From Candidatus Hermodarchaeota archaeon (GTDB lineage: Archaea > Asgardarchaeota > Hermodarchaeia > Hermodarchaeales > Hermodarchaeaceae): a stretch of 22,118 bases of DNA. Below the pieces are notes generated by a model. The model saw only the letters and a list, made by a program, of their open reading frames with translations, was not told the origin of the DNA and ran no database searches. The translations under genes were made by a program, and so were the position numbers. This document shows, piece by piece, positions 1-8,050 of the stretch (positions are counted from its first letter, which is position 1; each line of letters starts with the position of its first letter). The stretch covers positions 1 to 22,118 of the forward strand of contig JAEOTD010000057.1 of NCBI GenBank assembly GCA_016839995.1. Reading direction: 5' to 3'.

Positions 1-2318
1 GTAGGAGACATTCCCACTGGGGTCCAGCCTCCCCCATCAACTCGGTAATATAACACCACCGTATCTACAGAACTCCCTGCATCAGTAACGTCACAATCGA
101 TTACTGGGCTATCACTGTACTCAACGGTGCCTGGAGTTTGACCAATATTGCTGATGATGGGATTAGTGAAATCATCAACACGATAACTGTAGTAGCTTCC
201 TGTGTTGTCATCAGTGACTTGATTTCCTGTGTTATCTCGAGCAACAAAGTAGTACTCAACTAGGGTATCATAACTTTGGACAGGAAAGGTGGTTTCATAA
301 TGGCTTCCCATTGGATTAGTCATTGTCACCCATGACCATGTTCCACCATCAAGTCGATAGTATAATCGGACATAATCGATCCCGCTTCCAGGATCATTAG
401 CATCACAACTAATTGTCGGCGTATCGGTGTATTCTACGGCAATAGGCGTGCGATCAATATTGCTGATAACTGGATCTGTGTTGTCTTGAACGGTGTAGCT
501 GTAGTAGCTCCCACCATTATCGTTGACGGCAAAGTGGCCTGCTGTATTAGTTGCATTAACGTAATATTCAACCAAATCACCCCAAGATTGAACGGGAATA
601 CTGGCCTCATAGTGGGCGCCTGCAGTGTGACCCATTACTGTGGTACTCCATCCACCTCCATTCACCCGATAATACAGAGTGACAGTTCCTACACCACTTT
701 CGCTATCGGTGACATCACATCCCACCGTGGGGGAGTCTGTATATTGAACGGGAGTAGGTGAATGACTGATATTGGTAATATTTGGTGGAGTTCCATCAGT
801 TACTGTATATGAGTAGTAGCTTCCACCATTATCTTCGGTGACACTATTCCCTGCACCATCTATTGCGACAATATAGTATTCCACGAACGAAGAATATGTC
901 TGAACACCGATTACTCCTTCATAGTGGTTCCCAGCAGTATTGCTCATCGCAATAAAGCTCCAACCGCCCGAATTCACTTGATACCACAACGTGACCGTGT
1001 TGACGCCACTTCCAGTATCGGTGACATCACATCCCACCGTCGCAGAGTCTGTTGATGAAACTGGATCAGGTGAATGATTCACATTACTGACGACGGGGTC
1101 ACTATTGTCTCCCACGGTGTAGCTATAGTAGCTCCCTGTATTGTCGTCGGTGAATGAATTGCCTGCAGCATCCGCTGCGACAATATAGTATTCAACAAAT
1201 GCGGTCCAAGATTGTGCAGGAATGGTTCCCTCGTACAGAACTCCGGAGATATAACTCATGGAGACGGGAGTCCAAGAACCTCCATTAACTCGGTAGTAGA
1301 GGGTCACAGTATCTATTCCACTACCAGCGTCAGTGGCATCGCAGTTAACATCAGTGCTATCTGTGAAATTCACAGAGACGGGAGTTTGTCCGATGTTACT
1401 AATTTGAGGATCGACGCTATCACCCACGGTGTAGCTATCTGCAGCAGTAGTCCATGCTCCGGCATTATCAGTTGCATTTACGTAGTACTCCACAAAGGCA
1501 TCCCATGCTTGAGCGGGGATGGATCCCGCATATCCCGTCCCCGAAGTCGGGCTCATGGCCACAGTGCTCCATCCACCACCGTCAACCCGGTAGTACAAGA
1601 CAACTGTTGACACACCACTCATGGTATCCGTCACATTGCACCGAACCGTGGGGCTATCTGGGTATTCAACACTCACTGGTGTATGGGCAAGGTTAGTAAT
1701 TGCAGGAGGTACTGTATCGGTGACAGTATAACTAAAGGTGCCACTAATGCCTGATAAGTCGACATTATCGGTCGCGTTGATGTAGTATTCAACGAAGATG
1801 TTGTAGTTATGGGGTCCGATGAATACATAGTAACCACCCGAGCCTGTTGGGCTCATACTGGAGATATTCCAATAACCCGCGTTAAGTCGCCAATACAGTT
1901 CCACACTTTGGAGGCCGGTACCTTCTTCAGTTATTTCCGCGGTGATATTGACCGAGTCGAGATAACCGACGGTTGCGGGGGTTTGGATAACATTATCTAT
2001 GGTTGGGGCTGTCGTATCGCCAACAGTGTAAGTCCAATAGCTCCCACCATCCAAAGCCGTGGTCGCTAATCCCCACGTATCATTTGCGGTGATGTAGTAT
2101 TCAACAACTGCATCATTAGTCTGACTGGGGATTGTACCATTGTAAGTGTCACCGGATCGATGGCTCATCACAACACTCTGCCAACCACCACCATCCACTC
2201 GATAATGCACGGTAGCCGTATCCAAATCCTGTTCAACAATGTCGGCAGTAACATCAACATCGTCAACGGTTTCTGGTAACAGTGGGGAATGAGCAACATT
2301 ACTAATGGAGGGGGCTGG
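1..2318 (-). repeat. Seven full and one partial ~300-315 bp coding repeats (Ig-like domains)
   Basis: The codons for the VEYY motif recur, on plus-strand coordinates, near 2092, 1781, 1481, 1182, 871, 561 and 246, giving periods of about 299-315 bases. The YYSYTV codons recur with the same spacing. Units are diverged at both DNA and protein level rather than identical, which points to old duplications. The two units nearest the N-terminus (about 2318-1690) are the most divergent and lack the Cys found in the others. The array continues past the left edge of the window. Confidence 0.9.
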
Positions 2319-4247
2319 GTCATCGTAAAGGTACAGGTCGTCAAAGAGAATCTCCAGCCTAGCGCTAGTGGACGCCCTAAGATACAAAGCCTCCATGGTC
2401 GTATCCGGAAGACTTCCAAATGCCGCTTCATAATCATGAGCAAGGTCACGGTGCATTTGAATCCAAGAACCGGTGGTTCCTGCACTGGTCACATTGAAAT
2501 GAGCGACTAAACTAGTGTTTGAGGTTGCAGTAGTTAAGCCGTTCATGTAGTAGTTGAGCTCATAACCATTAGTCAGAACTAGACGGAACCAAACCTGATT
2601 TGATGCGATCGTATCGATGATTCGCCACATGACATCCAGATAGGTTTCACGCGAACTATTCAAAGGTCGCCATTGTAAGGGAAGACGCGGGGCTTGACTT
2701 GGAGAACCGACAATACCACCGCTTAGTAAGGTTAGATTTCCAGCTGCACTTCCTCCAAAGGCAGTATTTGTGACGGTTATCCGAGAATAGGTTGTGGTAA
2801 ATCCTCGAACCCGTTGACCCGCTGCGGGTTGGTCTTCAAAAGCGGCATGGTTCAGGGCTGCAGAATTGAGAATGATGTCATCGACTAACGTGCCGATGCG
2901 GGCATCAAAACCCTCGGCTTCAACACGGACTTCTACATATCTCACCATTAATTCACTTAATCCACCCCAACGCGAGCTAGCATCGGTCCATAAGTTCCTA
3001 GTAAGATGGTTCCAGCTCCCGGTGGTATTAAAATTGGCAGGAGTGAACACAGCTGTAATTGAGTCGTTTGAAACCGGGCTGGTTGTTCCTCCATAGCCCA
3101 ACATGTAATAGACGTTCCGAGCCGATCCTTGGTCAAAGCAATGGAAAATGATGCTCGCAAAGGTATCCGTACTCAGGCTTTGAGTAACTAAATACCACCA
3201 CATACTGATGCTACCTTGATTTTGGCTAGTCAGGCGAGTATAGGGATAATCCCGAATACTCACCATGCTGTAATTACCATTTGATATGGCGGTCACATTA
3301 GCGCTGTAGCTTCCACTATGGGCTGTTGAGCTCCTCTCAAAGACTCCACTTGAGTGGCTATTCTTCCCATAGGGCTGATTATTAATTACCCATGAAGTAA
3401 GGTCACCAGTTTCGAAGTTTCCATTCCGAGTCGTGCCATTAATCCAATAATGATTAGTGGTTTCATTCAACAACTTAACGTCATCAATGAAACAACGAAT
3501 CAGTTGATTGGTGCTACCATACGCCTCTAAGATAAACCGGATATTATCGATGTACATGTTGACGCTATAACTTCCTTGAAGTTCAGACACTGAGAGGAAG
3601 TCTGCTGTAAGATTGCGTGACAACGTGTTCCACTGATGTGCGGGACCAAAGTCATGGAGGAAGAAGCCTTCCCACGTAGTGTTTTGGTCAATAGCTGAGC
3701 TTCCGTTTAGGTAATAGTATAACCAGTAAGTGACTCCATTGTCAGGGTTTTGAATTTCGACTTCTGTATACATGATATCCTGGCTTGGATCTTCATTTTG
3801 ATCCACGTACCAATCATAGGAGAGGGTGACATTATCAAAATCCGAATCAACTTCATATTGTTCAAAGATTGCTATTTCAATATTATTCGGATAATTTTGG
3901 CATTGGAAACCAGCAGAATAAGAGCCCTCACTCACCTGAGTGGTTTCAATCCAATGGTGACGGTCACCGGTTTTGTCCAGTGTCCAACCATCCGCATCAT
4001 TCAGTAATGACCAGTCTTCAAAGCCGGGATTTTGAAAATGATTCGAACTCCAATTTGTCCTCCCCAAATCAGGACCAGGAACGGGGATTCGGTGAGCAAT
4101 GGGTTCAGGATTCTTATCTCTGACGCCCAATGGTGAATTCAGGTCTTCCTGAAATTGACTTCCATGATTCAGGAAGGGTGTTGTTAAAGCACTAAAAGGG
4201 ATTAGCACGAATAGAAACAATAACGCAACTGAGTAGCCGACCCTCAT
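1..4247 (-). CDS. Giant secreted surface protein with tandem Ig-like repeats (partial, C-terminus outside window)
   Basis: Reading the minus strand from ATG at 4247 gives one uninterrupted frame of 1415 codons that leaves the window at base 1, so the C-terminus is missing. The start follows GAGGG six to seven bases upstream. Residues 1 to about 22 form a signal peptide (MRVGYSVALLFLFVLIPF). Residues about 60-640 hold several modules starting with NPGFEDW, NGNFETGD and NHAAFED, resembling jelly-roll carbohydrate-binding or MAM-like folds. From about residue 643 come seven full and one partial beta-sandwich repeats of about 100 residues with the pattern P.I.N....P..V...D......C.VTD..SGV.TV.LYYRV.GG.W, then VEYY..A.D..GN and YYSYTV. 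Expected location is the cell surface, in adhesion or as an S-layer-associated protein; this is inferred from architecture. Whether it ends in a membrane anchor cannot be seen. All open frames on the plus strand here are shadows. Confidence 0.9.
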   Translation of the reverse strand, partial: MRVGYSVALLFLFVLIPFSALTTPFLNHGSQFQEDLNSPLGVRDKNPEPIAHRIPVPGPDLGRTNWSSNHFQNPGFEDWSLLNDADGWTLDKTGDRHHWIETTQVSEGSYSAGFQCQNYPNNIEIAIFEQYEVDSDFDNVTLSYDWYVDQNEDPSQDIMYTEVEIQNPDNGVTYWLYYYLNGSSAIDQNTTWEGFFLHDFGPAHQWNTLSRNLTADFLSVSELQGSYSVNMYIDNIRFILEAYGSTNQLIRCFIDDVKLLNETTNHYWINGTTRNGNFETGDLTSWVINNQPYGKNSHSSGVFERSSTAHSGSYSANVTAISNGNYSMVSIRDYPYTRLTSQNQGSISMWWYLVTQSLSTDTFASIIFHCFDQGSARNVYYMLGYGGTTSPVSNDSITAVFTPANFNTTGSWNHLTRNLWTDASSRWGGLSELMVRYVEVRVEAEGFDARIGTLVDDIILNSAALNHAAFEDQPAAGQRVRGFTTTYSRITVTNTAFGGSAAGNLTLLSGGIVGSPSQAPRLPLQWRPLNSSRETYLDVMWRIIDTIASNQVWFRLVLTNGYELNYYMNGLTTATSNTSLVAHFNVTSAGTTGSWIQMHRDLAHDYEAAFGSLPDTTMEALYLRASTSARLEILFDDLYLYDDPAPSISNVAHSPLLPETVDDVDVTADIVEQDLDTATVHYRVDGGGWQSVVMSHRSGDTYNGTIPSQTNDAVVEYYITANDTWGLATTALDGGSYWTYTVGDTTAPTIDNVIQTPATVGYLDSVNITAEITEEGTGLQSVELYWRLNAGYWNISSMSPTGSGGYYVFIGPHNYNIFVEYYINATDNVDLSGISGTFSYTVTDTVPPAITNLAHTPVSVEYPDSPTVRCNVTDTMSGVSTVVLYYRVDGGGWSTVAMSPTSGTGYAGSIPAQAWDAFVEYYVNATDNAGAWTTAADSYTVGDSVDPQISNIGQTPVSVNFTDSTDVNCDATDAGSGIDTVTLYYRVNGGSWTPVSMSYISGVLYEGTIPAQSWTAFVEYYIVAADAAGNSFTDDNTGSYYSYTVGDNSDPVVSNVNHSPDPVSSTDSATVGCDVTDTGSGVNTVTLWYQVNSGGWSFIAMSNTAGNHYEGVIGVQTYSSFVEYYIVAIDGAGNSVTEDNGGSYYSYTVTDGTPPNITNISHSPTPVQYTDSPTVGCDVTDSESGVGTVTLYYRVNGGGWSTTVMGHTAGAHYEASIPVQSWGDLVEYYVNATNTAGHFAVNDNGGSYYSYTVQDNTDPVISNIDRTPIAVEYTDTPTISCDANDPGSGIDYVRLYYRLDGGTWSWVTMTNPMGSHYETTFPVQSYDTLVEYYFVARDNTGNQVTDDNTGSYYSYRVDDFTNPIISNIGQTPGTVEYSDSPVIDCDVTDAGSSVDTVVLYYRVDGGGWTPVGMSP

Positions 4248-4453
4248 GGATATCCCTCGAGGTTGAGAATCCCCAGTATGCAATGAGGACAACTAAATAC
4301 CTTTGTATCAGAAACTGTCTAGCGAGGAAATCCATTGACCAAATAATCGTCGATAAATAACAACTTACAGAAACCCAGATAATCAATGAGATACTTGATG
4401 AAAACACCAAAGGCTAAAATACATATCACAACCAATCAGGAATTTCAGTCAAA
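4248..4453. promoter_or_regulatory. Divergent intergenic region with candidate promoters
   Basis: This 206-base gap separates the minus-strand surface protein from a plus-strand gene. CTAAAATA at 4414-4421 lies about 33 bases before the plus-strand ATG at 4454 and is a plausible TATA box with a very short leader. For the minus strand, a TATTTAG-like stretch around 4292-4300 lies about 45 bases before the start at 4247. Both assignments rest on spacing and A/T content only. Confidence 0.4.
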
Positions 4454-4915
4454 ATGACTAAACCCGCTTATAGAGAAAGAGGTCAAGCCTTGGATCGATG
4501 TATCGAGTGGGAAATAACAGTCCCCCGGTTTCGATTAACCTCAACCCAAAAACGAAAAGGTTTGATTCAAGTTCACTTCCAGGTTCGAAACAATAAAGCG
4601 GAACCACTCACCGTTCGAATTCAGCTTGTCTCTTTGTCAAAGTTTATCCGTTTTTCTTCCGGGAAAATCAAGGTGCTCGGAAAGAATCGGGTTCGTGAAG
4701 AAACCTCTACATTCGCTAGTATACTAAAGGATACCATTGCCTCAAATGAAACTGGTGCTTTCAAGTTTACAGCTAACGTGTTTCCACAGTTCATTTTTAG
4801 ATCACAGGCCAGTATTGTTCTCGAGTATAGCGTATCGGCTTTCGACCAGGATGGAAAAACCGTTACGCACTCAGAACCCATCCAAATTGTCATCCCATTT
4901 TCGAGAAAGCACTAA
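4454..4915 (+). CDS. Hypothetical beta-rich protein, 153 aa
   Basis: I do not recognise this family. There is no signal peptide or membrane segment. From about residue 18 the sequence alternates hydrophobic and polar residues typical of beta strands: CIEWEITVPRF, GLIQVHFQVRN, LTVRIQLVSL, GAFKFTANVF, ASIVLEYSVSAF, IQIVIPF. A single beta-sandwich of arrestin-like or Ig-like type is a reasonable guess from this pattern, not a homology call. It reads as a real gene because the frame fills the gap between two minus-strand genes, has a candidate TATA box about 33 bases upstream, and shows plausible composition; the competing minus-strand frame (4621-4893) does not. A T-run at 4974-4979 downstream may end the transcript. 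Confidence 0.65.
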   Translation: MTKPAYRERGQALDRCIEWEITVPRFRLTSTQKRKGLIQVHFQVRNNKAEPLTVRIQLVSLSKFIRFSSGKIKVLGKNRVREETSTFASILKDTIASNETGAFKFTANVFPQFIFRSQASIVLEYSVSAFDQDGKTVTHSEPIQIVIPFSRKH

Positions 4916-5015
4916 TATGGCTACTTAATTTTGAAACAAACGTTCCTTGATTAGTAAAATTGGTCGGAATCGCTTTTTTCGGAGAATTAGATTTTGTTTC
5001 GAAAATAAAGGTTGT

Positions 5016-5050
5016 GGCATCCCCTACCTGAGGTAAAGGTAAGAGATGCC
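5016..5050 (-). terminator. 14-bp hairpin spanning the stop codon of the small secreted protein gene
   Basis: Read on the minus strand, GGCATCTCTTACCT pairs with AGGTAGGGGATGCC around a seven-base loop, giving 14 pairs with two G.U wobbles. The TAG stop of the upstream gene lies in the 3' arm. A T-rich stretch (CCTTTATTTTCG) follows within ten bases. The wobbles make the helix better in the minus-strand transcript than in the plus-strand one. It is likely a transcription terminator or a 3'-end stabilising structure. Confidence 0.5.
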
Positions 5051-5500
5051 CATCAAGATAAACGAAGAAGTCGCCCTTTCTTCACCTTTCGGCTCAATCT
5101 CATTGACCCAAACGTGGTGTTGCATATTGCAGCAAGCGTAATGTTTAGTTTGAAAAGTAACTCCGCCACACTCCCAGACAAAACCATACCAGCCAGCTGG
5201 AACACCTTCAAATTCGATCCAGCCAGTGTCATTGGTATAGTAGGTACCGATATAGATCCAACAGTCCTTGTAGTAGACGTCGACCCTCAATCCTTGAAGA
5301 TAAAGGTCTTTGTCTTGCCATTCTGGGCCTTCCATGAGCCATGCATACTTGAATTGCTTGGAGATTGTTATACCGGATGGAGAAAGGGCGGAATCTTCAG
5401 CTTTAATATTGACGGGGGGAGTGAGTATTATGCAGAAACCGATGAAACACACTGTAGCGGTGAAGATAAGTGCGATCTGTGTTGTCGTTGATAATCTCAT
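5024..5500 (-). CDS. Small secreted protein with a carboxypeptidase-regulatory/CnaB-like beta domain
   Basis: This 158-residue protein starts with a clear signal peptide or N-terminal anchor (TTTQIALIFTATVCFIGFCIIL, about residues 5-26). The body contains LQGLRVDVYYKDCWIYIGTY followed by TNDTGWIEFEGVPAGWYGFVW, the strand pattern seen in carboxypeptidase regulatory-like and CnaB-type beta-sandwiches, where G.V...G.T...G...F..VP.G.Y.. is typical. It has five cysteines after the signal peptide, two adjacent (ACCNM), so disulfides are likely outside the cell. Its role is unknown. A plus-strand frame of the same length (5012-5491) overlaps it, but lacks the signal peptide and domain pattern. A/T-rich sequence at about 5520-5535 probably holds the promoter, which leaves a very short leader. 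Confidence 0.7.
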   Translation of the reverse strand: MRLSTTTQIALIFTATVCFIGFCIILTPPVNIKAEDSALSPSGITISKQFKYAWLMEGPEWQDKDLYLQGLRVDVYYKDCWIYIGTYYTNDTGWIEFEGVPAGWYGFVWECGGVTFQTKHYACCNMQHHVWVNEIEPKGEERATSSFILMGISYLYLR

Positions 5501-5780
5501 TCTTTTTTCCGATTAGATCGGTTTTAGTTTAATGTGGAGATTATGGCGACAGCTAGCCTCCTCCGTACTCCACTTGAGGCAGCTTACCTCCACTGATATC
5601 CGCGCTGGGGCATTTAACGGCCTAGAACAAATAATGCCCGTACCTCGACATAGAATAGGGTGTATCTGTTAATAAAGGGTACTGGATTGTTCTTATTACA
5701 GAAAAGCGCTAATTTTGGTGTGATTATTGTTACTTTCTTCTAATTGGTTAACAAAAAAGCCGACAAAAACGTTAGAATTT
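5501..5780. other. Intergenic region with a short inverted repeat and the hut operon terminator
   Basis: This 280-base gap lies between two minus-strand genes. CCGAT-TAG-ATCGG at 5509-5521 is a perfect 5-bp inverted repeat just upstream of the ATG at 5500, in the position of an operator or promoter element. The hut operon terminator lies at the right end. I see no open frame or RNA gene worth calling in the rest. Confidence 0.4.
5750..5771 (-). terminator. Oligo-T terminator after hutI
   Basis: On the minus strand, two T-runs (five T, then six T, separated by GTCGGC) begin about ten bases after the hutI stop codon. Archaeal RNA polymerase commonly terminates at such U-runs without a hairpin. 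The next gene downstream on this strand starts 250 bases away, so termination here fits the layout. Confidence 0.55.
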
Positions 5781-7052
5781 TTACTGTGCAGAATATGCTA
5801 ATTTTCCCGCTTTTATCACTTTGTTGACATGATTGACCCCAAAATGGTAGGGGATATGGGAGTGGTTGGGAACATTCATGATAACGATGTCTGCCTGCTT
5901 GTTCGGTTCAAGGCTTCCCACTAAATGGGCTCGGGCTATGGCATGGGCCGCATTGATTGTGGAAGCGGAAATGGCTTCTGCAGGCGTCATCCGCATGTTT
6001 AAGCACGCGAGGGTCATGACCAGTTGCATGGACTCGGTCATGCAGTTCGGATTATAGTCAGTTGCCAAAGCTACCGGCACCCCCGATTTAATCAGATCTC
6101 GCGCTGGAGCATACTCTTTCTCCATTAAAACAAGGGCTGTAGCCGGTAAGAGGACCGCGACAACCTGTTTTTTCGCGAGTGCCCTAATGCCCTGTTTGGA
6201 AACTTTCAATAGATGGTCTGCGGAAGCTGCGCCAACTTCTGCAGCTAATTCGGCACCCCCAAAGGTGGTCATCTCGTCGGCGTGAACCTTGGGGGTCAGT
6301 CCATGTTTTTTACCTGCAAGTAGAATTCTTCGGGATTGGTCAATGTCAAAGATTCCCTCTTCAGCAAAGACATCGCAAAACTCAGCTAATCCCCGTTTAC
6401 TAACACTGGGAATCATCTTGTCGATAATCAGGTCCATATATTTTTCCGGTTGTTCTTTGTACTTGGTGGGGATGACGTGGGCACCCATGAATGTGGGAAC
6501 GATATCAATTGGATGAATGAGGTTTAAGTCACGCATGGCGAAGAGCTGTTTATACTCGTGTTTGGGTTCAAGCCCGTAACCTGATTTACCTTCGACCGTT
6601 GTGGTTCCATATTCGAGCATCCGATTCAGCGTGGGTTTACCCAAACGGACTAAAGTGTTCTTGCTGGCTTTGCGTGTGGCCTTCACTGTAACGTTGATGC
6701 CTCCTCCAGATTCAAGAATCTCCATGTAGGTGGCGCCTTTGATTTTTTGGACAAACTCCCGTTCTCGACTACCCGCGAATGCCAAATGTGTATGGGGGTC
6801 AATGAGTCCAGGCATCACGGTTTGATTTTTTGCATCAATAATACGGGGACGACTTCCCGGTTTGACCAGCCGTTTGATGTTCTTTGTAGTATCCACAGCA
6901 AGGATTTGGTTTCCGCGAATCGCGACACCGCCGTTTTCAATTATCCCTAATTCGTTGAGGTCTTCTCGCAGTTTTGGTGTATGGCTAGCTCCCTTTAATG
7001 TCAAGAGCTCGGAGGCGTTCAAAATGACCATGTCAAGATCCAGGCGTTCCAT
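5781..7052 (-). CDS. hutI: Imidazolonepropionase
   Basis: This enzyme hydrolyses 4-imidazolone-5-propanoate to N-formimino-L-glutamate, the third step of histidine breakdown, and belongs to the metal-dependent amidohydrolase superfamily. Visible motifs in order are PGLIDPHTHLAFAGSRE (metal-binding HxH and substrate Arg), EGKSGYGL, FMGAHVIP, CDVFAEEGIF, HADEM, SADHL and ALATDYNPN (metal-binding Asp). The length of about 423 residues is normal for the family. A GTG at 7061 is also in frame, but ATG at 7052 is preferred: GTGAT, complementary to the 16S 3' end, sits four bases before it. The gene is the last of the hutU-ftcD-hutI operon, 47 bases after ftcD's stop when counted from this start, and is followed by an oligo-T terminator. 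Confidence 0.95.
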   Translation of the reverse strand: MERLDLDMVILNASELLTLKGASHTPKLREDLNELGIIENGGVAIRGNQILAVDTTKNIKRLVKPGSRPRIIDAKNQTVMPGLIDPHTHLAFAGSREREFVQKIKGATYMEILESGGGINVTVKATRKASKNTLVRLGKPTLNRMLEYGTTTVEGKSGYGLEPKHEYKQLFAMRDLNLIHPIDIVPTFMGAHVIPTKYKEQPEKYMDLIIDKMIPSVSKRGLAEFCDVFAEEGIFDIDQSRRILLAGKKHGLTPKVHADEMTTFGGAELAAEVGAASADHLLKVSKQGIRALAKKQVVAVLLPATALVLMEKEYAPARDLIKSGVPVALATDYNPNCMTESMQLVMTLACLNMRMTPAEAISASTINAAHAIARAHLVGSLEPNKQADIVIMNVPNHSHIPYHFGVNHVNKVIKAGKLAYSAQ

Positions 7053-7099
7053 TACTATCACTGAGGGGAATGAAGCCTAATAAATCAGCAGTTTTCGGA

Positions 7100-8050
7100 T
7101 CAATCAGTGGATAGGATGCTCGTGTATTTGGGGTCAGATTCTGCTAGTTTCTGATCAATGGCGACTTCCAAGAGGTCCTTCATGGTGAAGCCTTCAAGGC
7201 GAAGATAGTAGTTGGCTACATCGACGAGGGCTTGGATGGGAACAAGTCCACAGAATTCTGCTCCCACAACAGCGACGCCAAATCGTGCTGCTTCAATCTT
7301 GACTAACTCAAATTGCCGATACAGGGGAGATTTGCGAAAGTCTGTATTGGTGATGCCGATTTGAGTGATTCCCCTGTCTTCCCATAGACAGCCCATTGCC
7401 TTAATTCGAACCAGCCCCCCTTTCTTCTTGTGAATGGCTTTTGCAACAGCCTTGGCGACTTTCAGGTCTGTTGTTCCAAGATTGATGTTTAGTCCAACCA
7501 TGACTTCTCGGGCTCCAGTCATTGTAGCGCCTGCGCTTTGGTGTGGTTTGCTGGGACCGAAGGCGGGTCGGCGTTCTGGGTCTTGCATGTTTTTCTCTAG
7601 AGCTTCCCATTCACCTCTTCGAATCCAGTCAACGTCTCCTTTTTCTGGAGTTTCAGCTGCTTCACCGTACAAATAGACGGGGACTTGATGTTCTTCAGCA
7701 AATGCTTTGGCGAACTCTTTCGACAGGGTGATGCACTCCTCGACGGTGATGTTCTTGATGGGAACGAAGGGTGCCACATCCAAGGCTCCGATTCGGGGGT
7801 GTTGGCCTTTGTGCTTCCGCATGTCCAATCGTTTCACCGCAATGCGTCCAGCATTGAGCATGGCCGCCTTGCATGCTTCGGGTTCACCGAAATAGGTGAC
7901 AACCAGCCGATTGTAGGCGGTGTCATGTTCGTAATCAAGTAGTTGAACGCCTTTGGTCTGTGTAATTGCTTGCACTATGGCTTCAATAGTTTCGGGGTCA
8001 TCACCAACACTGAAGTTGGGGACACATTCTACGATTTTTTTCAATTTCAT
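7100..8050 (-). CDS. ftcD: Glutamate formimidoyltransferase (formiminotransferase domain only)
   Basis: This protein of 316 residues transfers the formimino group of formiminoglutamate to tetrahydrofolate or a related pterin, releasing glutamate. Diagnostic stretches are VECVPNFSVGDD at the N-terminus, LDYEHDTAYNRLVVTYFGEP, and KGQHPRIGALDVAPFVP, which contains the family's conserved His. A C-terminal subdomain follows (VGLNINLGT, GLVQ-like region GLVPIQAL). The length covers only the two formiminotransferase subdomains; the cyclodeaminase domain fused in animal FTCD is absent, so a separate cyclodeaminase would be needed. The ATG overlaps the TGA of hutU as ATGA, with GGTGA directly before it, implying translational coupling. 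Which C1 carrier is used cannot be told from sequence. Confidence 0.93.
   Translation of the reverse strand: MKLKKIVECVPNFSVGDDPETIEAIVQAITQTKGVQLLDYEHDTAYNRLVVTYFGEPEACKAAMLNAGRIAVKRLDMRKHKGQHPRIGALDVAPFVPIKNITVEECITLSKEFAKAFAEEHQVPVYLYGEAAETPEKGDVDWIRRGEWEALEKNMQDPERRPAFGPSKPHQSAGATMTGAREVMVGLNINLGTTDLKVAKAVAKAIHKKKGGLVRIKAMGCLWEDRGITQIGITNTDFRKSPLYRQFELVKIEAARFGVAVVGAEFCGLVPIQALVDVANYYLRLEGFTMKDLLEVAIDQKLAESDPKYTSILSTD

Noticed and set aside
1..2318. Regular ~300-base repeats that might be satellite DNA or a CRISPR-like array
   Set aside because: The period is about 100 codons, the minus-strand frame is open throughout, and conserved positions follow protein motifs, so these are protein domain repeats.
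486..4123. Several plus-strand open frames of 60-130 codons
   Set aside because: They lie opposite the continuous minus-strand surface-protein frame and show no ribosome binding sites or protein-like patterns; they are shadows.
4192..4410. Minus-strand 72-codon frame upstream of the surface protein
   Set aside because: It is in another frame, overlaps the surface protein's start and promoter region, and has no family features.
5012..5491. Plus-strand 159-codon frame opposite the small secreted protein
   Set aside because: The minus-strand frame has a clear signal peptide and a CnaB-like pattern; the plus frame has neither.
7401..7942. Several open frames on both strands inside ftcD
   Set aside because: ftcD is strongly supported by family motifs, so these are alternative frames of the same DNA.
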